Shown here piece by piece: positions 56,128-64,000 of a stretch of DNA of 64,000 nucleotides. Under the pieces are notes generated by a model. It was given only the letters and a program-made list of their open reading frames with translations, did not search any database and had not been told where the DNA came from. The translations under genes were made by a program, and so were the position numbers. Origin of the DNA: Entonaema liquescens (Eukaryota; Ascomycota; Sordariomycetes; Xylariales; Xylariaceae); the NCBI GenBank assembly GCA_902805475.1, contig CADCSX010000002.1, forward strand, positions 2,914,001 to 2,978,000, read 5' to 3'. Numbering within the stretch: position 1 is the stretch's first letter; each line of letters starts with the position of its first letter.

Positions 56128-57498
56128 CGAAAATCGAAACGATTCGTTGGGTCGTATAAAGTGCCGAGTTTCCGAGATGATCCATTTGAAATGGATATGT
56201 CCCGAGGTGATTACGCTACATATACCTAGGAGCTGAAATTCATGGGCTGACTGCAGATAGATTATCATGGGTTGTTAGCTACGAGTTGAGGGATGGTCTC
56301 AGCTAGCGCAGCCAATGTTATCCTTCTAAGTAAACCCCGCGGTTTATTATTCGGCTTTTGGAGCCAAGCCCAGCCTCACCGTGCCCTAGCTGAAGTGACG
56401 ATCGGTAGCAAACGAGACCAACAGGTCAATGGAAAGAAAATGCAGGGCTATCACAGCGAAGCGACGTAACCGTAATACCTTGGCGGTTTATTAGTGTATG
56501 TAACCAGTAGCCTGCCTAAAGAAAATGGGGATATGAGCTCGTATTTCGTACCTGGCCCTGGATAACTTAGCTCCAACTTGTATATTTAAAAATGTGTAAG
56601 ACCCCGTTCAATCATCTCTACTGATTTCTCTCGTCTTGTGTGGGCTCTTCGATTTTTGTAGACATGAACTCGCAACTAAGGAATTACACGATATGTTGGA
56701 CTAATACCTTGGATGTGGTATGTTTAAGATAATCAAGTCGACATTGTGCTATTACCACGCTAGAACATGTTTCGAGAATTATTTTCAAGAATTATTTTCA
56801 AGAATTATTTACTGTTTGCGTCGTCGTTTGGGTAGCTAGGGTGGGCATTGATGAGGGCATTGTAATTGCTAATTGATACCTTAAGAACACTGGGGAGAGG
56901 AGGCTAGGTTTTGATGGAATTCAATGGTGGATCGGCGGATCGGAGCTTTGCAGGTGCTCGACGTCAGAAAGGGTGATCTCAACGCAGCTAAAACTTTTTT
57001 TTTTTTTTTTTTTTTTTGGCTAATGAATTGCATCGGACTCTATCGATAACCTAAAGTACACGCAATACGCAATGCAACTCTACAAGTCTAAACTGCAAGG
57101 GGCAGCAACAAACAACTTCAACATTCAAGAACAAAAGCTCCGCCGCCTTTAACCAATCCACTCTTATCGAACCTCGTCGCTCGTCGTACTTTATACGTGT
57201 CGGGCTGATTCACGATCAGTGACTCAGAACACGAAAGAACGAAGGGTCAGAAAATAAATCAACCTTATGCGACGAAAAACAAGGTTAAAGCAGACCTAGC
57301 ATCTTCATCACCGACTACATCTTCACCCGAGACGACCGATAGAGATCAACTTTATTCTAGACAACCACAGTCAAAGCTGTATTGCGATTAGGGAGACTTT
57401 CGACTTAGGAACTTGACGACATTTTAACCCGGACTTCAGAAAAGATACTACAAATATAGGCAATGCGACCCGAATAACACTCGCCTCCGACCTCCTAC
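56128..57498. other. intergenic, MDM35 to small membrane protein gene
   Basis: A 1.37-kb gap. It contains a 13-bp unit (AATTATTTTCAAG) repeated about 2.5 times at 56777-56812 and a T-run of about 24 at 56994-57017, then a long leader region. No gene recognised. Confidence 0.5.
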
Positions 57499-57948
57499 AT
57501 GCACCCTTTTTCTATCCTCACCCTCGCGATCTTCGTAGCTGGCTACACCACTGCTCGATGGGATCTCGTTACTCGGCTGTATGAATTGGCTGTTTTCGCC
57601 TGGGATAAAGGTGTTATTGTGAGTAGGGGTTCCAATTGCTTAGTGCATTTGAGAAAAAGGAGAAATAATGTCTGGCGAAAGGAATTGCGCAAGGAAGAAT
57701 GTTTATCTAATATTTGGTCGCTTTCAATCTAGGCACGTGTTACTCAAGGATTTGCTCTGTTGAGTTTCGCATTTGCCCTCATATTTATACCTGTGCAACA
57801 CATTGCTCGAATAGAGGCCGATCTGGTATTGCTACACCACTCTTCCCAAGTTCAAGTTGACTTAACTGATGAGCAATTGTAGCATCCACGATCGCCTAGT
57901 CTCGGAATATCTGCTCGAGAACAACTTCGCCGTAGAGGCTCCTTCTGA
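57499..57948 (+). CDS. small two-helix fungal membrane protein, function unknown
   Basis: Exons are 57499-57618, 57733-57825 and 57883-57948. The product has an N-terminal hydrophobic segment (PFSILTLAIFVAGYTTA), RWDLVTRLYELAVFAWDKG, and a second helix (GFALLSFAFALIFIPVQH). With the third exon it ends with ISAREQLRRRGSF. Without the last splice it would end 22 bases earlier in 57882 with the tail VQVDLTDEQL. I favour splicing because the donor/acceptor, the TTAACTGAT branch and the basic tail fit, but the donor GTATTG is weak. No family name known to me. The stop codon is 30 bp before the GPI1 start on the same strand. Confidence 0.6.
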
Positions 57949-57978
57949 GTGGAGTGCTCTGACGTTGGGAACCTGGTC

Positions 57979-60317
57979 ATGCCAGAGCATGATAAGCTGA
58001 TGAGGGTATTTTGGCCGATCGACATCCCTAGGTCTGATGCCCCTGGTGTTATCGTCGGTTGGAGGAATTCAAGCCTGGATGTTGTTGTGATTGCTGTCTT
58101 GGACCATGTCGACGTGAGCATTTTGACCCCAATATACTATGGTTCTCTATTAACGACATTGTAATTCAGCCAAGAAATGTCGAGAACGCGTTGAAGACTG
58201 GTATCCTATTGAGGAGTGCGCCTCATCCTATACCTCGTATATTTGAGCTTTGTGGACAGTCGTCTATGCATATTCTTGGAACTACAAACCGCGAATCCAA
58301 CATTGAGCCAGACTCCTCTTGGGTACGAGCTATCGTTAGTCCATCTCAACGAGTGCCTAAGGTAACTTGCCCTAGAGCATCAAGCATTCAGATCATTTTA
58401 TTTGAGAGACCAGCTCCGCTTCGTATGCAATACATATCCTTGAACCCGATTGCACTCTCGCTCGCTGACAAAGAGAACCATGCATCGTATCATGGATCTG
58501 ACAGCTCCGAGGCCGAGGAAGAGAAGCAAGAACGAAGAAACAAGCAAAAGAGGCGTTTCTTGGTAGAAAAGTTAAAGAACCACTCAGTTGTAAAGCATGC
58601 TCCCTCTCTGAAGGATAGAGCTCTTGAGAGAATTGTCAATCAAATCAACTGGGCATGGGAGCTTGAGCGCTTGCTACAAAAAAATGTGCCGCTCATTGGT
58701 ACTAGGCCGAAACGCACTCTCAGTGTCTCCGAACGGGTAGTAGAACAAGCCACGAACATGAGGGATTACATAGTCCTTTGGATTTGGGACATGATTATTC
58801 TCTACGTGTTTCCCATAATTCGCAGGGCCTTCGTACTCCTTCTCCTCTGTCACCGATGCGCAGCTGAGGCTCTATTACTTATACTAGAATGGAGAGCTCG
58901 ATCAAACTCACCTGCCCTAAAGGATGTGTCTGCGACAGCCCAGCAGGTGGAAATACGTCTCCAGCAATTCTGTTATTGGCCCATGCAGTATGTTAAACTT
59001 CGTCTCCGAAAGAACGACTGGGCTAGTGTTACGACTAGCCATCCAGATTACATACGATTTTATAACAGTCTATGGCTCGTGGCTAACGATGTCATTATTG
59101 GCATTGCTCTTGGTTCTTATATCATCGATAATGCTGAGTGGGTGGCCGACACGATAAGCATGCTTTTGGGGAGTTATACTATCGACTTGCTACGAAGTAG
59201 TATCTCCTGGCTCATGGGCTGGCCGGCTGGCTTGAAGTTGAATAGCGAGTTAGCCTTATTTTTGGGCGACTTATTCCTTTGGGTTATTGATTACTGGTCT
59301 AGTTGTATCGGTACTTTAGAACCCTTACTGCCTCATATGGTTTGGTTCATTGGGTTTTCTAGCTTTGCTGGAGCTAGTATGCCTATCGCGCTTTTCTCCG
59401 ACTTACTCTCGGTCCTGACGATTCATATTTACTCGTTTTACCTGGCCTCGGCGCGCATCTTCCATTGGCAGTTGACGATTCTGCTTTCCCTTTTCCAATT
59501 ATTCAGAGGCAAGAAGTATAATGTACTACGAAATCGTGTCGACGCCTGCGATTACGATCTTGACCAGCTACTTGTCGGCACCATCTTATTCACACTTCTC
59601 TTCTTTTTATTGCCCACCGTTGTCGTCTTTTACCTTAATTTTGCCCTAGCACGCATGGTCATTATATCATTCAAAGCCATCTTCGACACATTGCTGTCTT
59701 GTTTAAATCATTTTCCATTGTTCGCATTGATGCTTAGGGGTAAAGATCCTCGGCGTCTCCCGGGTAAGTTTGATGATCATTCTTGGCTGCGGTATGGACA
59801 CTTGGCTAACCTTTACTTAGGCGGCATTCGTTTTGAACTTCGTGATACCCCATATAGACTTAGTATTAATTCCACATCACCCGTACCATTCCCCTCGCAA
59901 CCTACTTCCGTAATTTATCTTAAGGTTCGCAATTCCTTAATTGTCAAGTAAACAATTGTTACCTAAACTGACATGACCTAGCCCATACCTCTCGCGTTTA
60001 CGGCGATGTTTCATCAGTACTTTCAGATGGGTAGCCGTATTCGCAAACATTACTTATCACCCCGGGTACTATTTTGTCTTGTGACGGGCCGTTTTGTTCC
60101 ACCAATCCATAGGAAAGCCCTCTACTCATTACAATATAGCATGCTCCCGGCGCGAAGGGCAGGTATTATGGAGATGTGGGAAGCGCTTAATTCGCTACCG
60201 GCAAAGAAGCGGCCCGTGAATGTGTACCCATACGCGTTTTCATCTGCCGTGAGCCTTGACGGAAGACGGCATATGAATGGACGTGTGGGAAGGGGTATTA
60301 GTAAGGAATATGATTAA
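57979..60317 (+). CDS. GPI1: GPI-GlcNAc transferase complex subunit Gpi1 (PIG-Q)
   Basis: Subunit of the ER enzyme that makes GlcNAc-phosphatidylinositol, the first step of GPI-anchor synthesis. Exons are 57979-58113, 58170-59763, 59821-59924 and 59982-60317. The start MPEHDKLMRVFWPID with DAPGVIVGWRNSSLDVVVIAVLDHVD, joined to PRNVENALKTG, matches fungal Gpi1 N-termini. The hydrophobic core has several helices with the HIYSFYLASARIFHWQLTIL and LFRGKKYNVLRNRVDACDYD segments, the most conserved part of PIG-Q. The intron at 59764-59820 is 57 nt and stop-free, so it could be retained in frame; the joined PGGIRFEL is the conserved form. Length is about 723 aa. It begins only 30 bp after the upstream gene's stop. 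Confidence 0.95.
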
Positions 60318-61784
60318 CGAGGCGTCGGATGTATAGGCAATCGGTATAGACAACGGTAGTGATGACGGATAATGACACTCTGTATAACCTAGAGAGGAAG
60401 ACGAGAAGTAACTCTTTCAATTACGATATACAACTTCAACGTGGATAGACTACGTTGCCATGAATGAGTTATCAGTTTATAGACTAAAGGGGTAAGCCTA
60501 CACTGCGCCTATACCTGGTCACGCAATATCAGGTACTTATTGCCACTATGCAGATGGATGCTATGCTGGCTTCACTTATAAAGCTGTAGCTCGAACTGCT
60601 GACTTGCAAGTGAGGCTCGGTGCAACAGTGTAAATTGTGCTTACCTTGTTTTTTGGGCCAATTCATCTGTGTATTGGTAGTCGTGTGCGATGCACAGTAA
60701 ACAGGATCCCATATTTGCTTGCCATTGAGCTGAATATGCGTCAATCAAAGCATGACTTTAGACCGACGTAAATAATAATATGCAGGTCATTTACCTATGA
60801 GATCCGTACATTTATATCCTTGGCGTGTATCATTCCGCGCAGATGGCGCCAATGGAGTACTTGCGTATACTCATCTTTATTGTGCTGCTATTTCAGAGGT
60901 GCCACGTCGAGTTTTGGTGGCATGTAGATGTATGTACTTGAGTGCCTAAGGTACCTAGGTATGTAGCTAGGTACGTACCTCTTACATGGGTTGGAGTTCG
61001 TGGGGTAGAATTGAACTTTGACAAGTTTAAGTCACGTGGCTGCATGTGATACTCAACCAAGGATCAGGGTCTAATGGCAGGTGGTATCACGCAGTACCTA
61101 TCAACCGGGGACTTAGATCTGCATCTTCCCGTCGCGGCACCAACCGGTAACTCGAGCCAATGTCAACTACAAACGCCACCAAGGAGACAACGATAGCTCG
61201 CAACTTGTACTACCACCTGAAACCCACAGTTTGAATATCTGATCGAAGACTTTAAGCAAGATGCGTATTACAAGAGATAACAACTCAGCATCCGGCAGGC
61301 TACTGAGGCCTGTTTGCCTTGGATGTCCTGGCTCCAATAGTAGGCTCCAATAGTAGGCGCCGGCGGAGTAAACGAATATGATCTATCATCTTCACTTAGC
61401 GACTTAGAACCTTTAATTTGTATGCCCAAACCTCCGGTTTCACCCAGTTAAACATCCTAACCAGTAACTAAAAGTCCTAACCAATGAATTGAGCTACCTC
61501 AGTATTGTATGATTTATGATTTTTAGGCCTACCAAACCACCACAAGGCCTCATACGTATTTGGTTGCCTCGCAACTTGAACCTTTTTCCACTTGCGTGCA
61601 CAGGTACAGCATTTTATTCCCTAACTACTTTCTTAAGTAGGTAACAATCATCTCCACCACCATTACTACCTACCTACTGCCATTTTCACTTTCAGCACCC
61701 TTCCTTCTAATTTGAATGACTTTTACAAACTGGACAAGCAGGCACTATACCATTTTCCACGTTGACACTTGCACTTAGTACACC
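60318..61784. other. intergenic, GPI1 to DUF6606 gene
   Basis: A 1.47-kb gap with a cluster of AGGTACCTAGGTA-type palindromes at 60945-60985 and a long pyrimidine-rich leader before 61785. No gene recognised. Confidence 0.5.
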
Positions 61785-64000
61785 ATGGACCTGCTTCAAG
61801 CTGTTTTTAATCACCTTGTGTTACCTCCGCGGTTACCTGGGTCGCAAGACGCAGACATTGAAGCTATATCGTACAATGTGTTGACGCGCATTATTCGCAC
61901 CTGCGAGACTGCCAATAACCTTGTGGAAGAACCCTGGTCTGAAGCATTTCAAACTCTTCATGCCTCTTTGGAATCGTGTCTTGCCCTTCACAGCGGGCGT
62001 TTGGAAAAGTCGGCGTTACTAGCCCATTTTCGCGGGCTCCAGCCTGACCACACGCTCATCTTACATGTTACTGAGCAAAATGCAGCTCTACTTATCCGTC
62101 GAACAACCCAGTAAGTATTTAACTGATAATCACCGCCTCAATGATGTGCACCATCACTTACTGCTAGTCATAGAAAGGGTCAACATTGCGTTGTACTCGA
62201 GGCGTTCGAGACATCGGCCGTCTCGGAACATGTTCTCGCTGCGGGACACGCGCTACAGTGGGACTTTCCTGGCCGTTCGGTGCAGCTACCTCTTTCTTCG
62301 TTTGCCGATGAACCATTTCAAGAGTGTTTAGCAGCCTTCTTGGAGCAGGCCAGCACAGAATCACTCTATAACCTCCAAGCTTCTACCCAAAAAGCAAGTG
62401 TCTCGATTACTGAGGTTAGGGACACAACCGACCCGGCATTGATTACTCAGATGCTCATGCCGATCTTGGAGGCGATAGGAAGCCATTATCAGGCGCCCAT
62501 TCTTCGAAAGCAAGTAAGAGATGATGTCAATCTACAGAGTGCAGATTTACCCTGGCGCCGACTTCCATTTTGGCTGGTTCTGCGTGTTGCGGTTGAGCGA
62601 CACCTTTGCTTGAAGCTTGGCAACGAGCAGGGGCGCGTTTGTTACAAACTCCTCATGTGTTTGTTATTAGCAGAATTACTAAAGGAATCTGCCGGGAAGC
62701 TTAACCCGGCTATGACCATTACTCTACGCACAAAATTGTGCCGCCGTATGGCAAAGTTGGAGATGCAAAAGGCCAGGCTTAAATCACCTGCGACCGAAGC
62801 TTATGAATTATCGTTTAACCGTATCTCTCCGTTGATCGAAAATGCGATCCAAGAAGCGACTTCCCAAGTCGAAAATGCTTGGGAATCTTTTAAAAAGAGT
62901 ACAACACGACGCGTTCCAATGCTTCCTCTCCATGCGGATCATCATGCACTTCGTCTCTCTCTCCCTAACAGTGGTGAATACCTCAACCGTCTCCTATATA
63001 GTCAACCACCAAGAAAAACTGGTCTCACATCATTGAATCTCCCGCAACCGCTCGATAAGGCTATCCAGCAAACACAAGACTTTACAGACCACATATTCCG
63101 TATTGCAGATATGGAGTCTAGTGCCGAAGTTAACGAGCTGCCTAGTCGAGATACTGTGAGCGGTTTTACAGCTCGTTGTATCCAAATCGCTAAAGAGATT
63201 GACGATATTTTTACTGAAGTTGGTACGACGTACGATTCGAATCCTGAACAAATGAGCTCTATGATTCTTGCCTTGTTCACCCTGTGGGTTCGTTTGGATA
63301 AGTGTGCGGTTACGGTGTGCCCTCTTCTAGATGACTATCGACGCGTTTTCGACCCTGAGCTCCTAGATGTCCTTCAACTGCCTGAAATGTCTGAAATGCG
63401 CCGGCTCCAGGACATTCAGACATATTTGGCTCATAAAAAGACCAAAAGCCGCTATGGTACTATCTTCGACAGGTTTGATAAAAACAGTTTAGCGGTGCGC
63501 TATGTCGCGAAGTCAGGGGATATAAAATCTCTAGCTGTGCGTATTCAGGCTGCGTCTGATAGAGCTCGTGACTCCAAGGAGGCTGAATGGAAAAAGATGT
63601 GTGCGGACTACGACAACCACACAGCAGGAATAGCGGAAGGTACGTGTTGCTGCTCTTGGAAAAATGGACAGCGGGACGTACGAGGATGCAAGACTTGTTG
63701 GCACTGGAGAACCCGTAATCGAATGAAGATCGAAGTGCATGAGGCTTTCCTCCCCGACAACGATCCAGCTAGATCCTCATTACTCTTCGAGCTCACTATT
63801 CCCCGTTACCTATCAGCTTACAGGAATGCCACTTGGAAAATCCTATCGCTCCTAGCACATCCAAGTCGTCCTGACAAGTCATCAAAACCGGCGATAGAAC
63901 TCACAAACTGCCCACCACTCCAACCTTATATAACAGCCAAGGTACAGGGTATATCTTTGGCGTCTTCTATCAAATGCTTCAGCCAAACCCACTACAAATT
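61785..64000 (+). CDS. giant DUF6606-domain protein, 5' part (continues beyond window)
   Basis: Exon 1 is 61785-62110; the intron 62111-62173 has donor GTAAGT and acceptor CATAG; exon 2 is open from 62174 through the window end. The N-terminus MDLLQAVFNHLVLPPRLPGS, then HFRGLQPDHTLILHVTEQNAALLIR, VVLEAFETS, ALQWDFPGRSVQLPLSSFAD and PWRRLPFWLVLRVAVERHL, is characteristic of the DUF6606 region. In fungi this region starts proteins of roughly 3000 residues that also hold DUF3638 and DUF3645 and are often annotated as ubiquitin-hydrolase-like. A Cys/His-containing patch (CCCSWKNGQRDVRGCKTCWHW) occurs near 63643-63710. Only about 720 residues are visible, so catalytic parts cannot be judged. Confidence 0.88.

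Noticed and set aside
59764..59820. Reading through the stop-free GPI1 intron as coding sequence
   Set aside because: Donor GTAAGT, branch GGCTAAC and acceptor CTTAG are strong, and the spliced form restores conserved PGGIRFEL.

Overview
The window is nuclear DNA of a filamentous ascomycete, most likely a Sordariomycete. The evidence is short (about 50-130 nt) GT-AG introns with TACTAAC/CTAAC-like branch sites, single-copy fungal housekeeping genes on both strands, a HET-domain gene, and a hypermutated AT-rich block with the signature of repeat-induced point mutation (RIP). I could not assign a genus.

Region 1 (1-30 kb) is a dense housekeeping segment: CSN5 (cut by the window start), RSM10 (uS10m), mitochondrial TrpRS MSW1, a karyopherin of the importin-13/Kap122 type, Xaa-Pro aminopeptidase P, a FUN14-like mitochondrial protein, the centromeric histone CENP-A (three exons, easily missed), a derlin, acireductone dioxygenase, an SDR, the GDP-mannose transporter, an ADP-ribosylglycohydrolase-like protein, eIF3e, IMG2 (mL49) and a diaminopropionate ammonia-lyase-like PLP enzyme. 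A 312-bp MITE-like element with long terminal inverted repeats lies between eIF3e and IMG2.

Region 2 (30.2-35.8 kb) is a 5.6-kb block of almost pure A+T flanked by direct repeats of about 211 bp. Its right end keeps unmutated sequence, which shows base by base that the left copy differs by C-to-T and G-to-A changes. I read it as a RIP-destroyed LTR retrotransposon. Its surviving cytosines sit mainly in CpG.

Region 3 (36-52 kb) is a gene-poor accessory stretch. It holds two tandem paralogous disordered-protein genes that share a 4-nt first coding exon, a small F-box-like protein, a HET-domain protein, an FAD monooxygenase, and a 14-exon membrane-anchored collagen-like gene whose small internal exons are multiples of 9 nt, each holding whole Gly-X-Y triplets. 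The collagen gene is the most unusual object in the window.

Region 4 (52-64 kb) returns to housekeeping genes: RRP6, MDM35, a small two-TM membrane protein only 30 bp upstream of GPI1 (PIG-Q), and the 5' part of a giant DUF6606 protein that runs off the end.

A quality warning applies to the whole window. Four sites (7871-7875, 17203-17206, 54733-54736, 53356-53359), in three otherwise conserved genes, each need exactly one extra base in a short homopolymer to restore the frame. This looks like systematic homopolymer under-calling rather than true gene loss.
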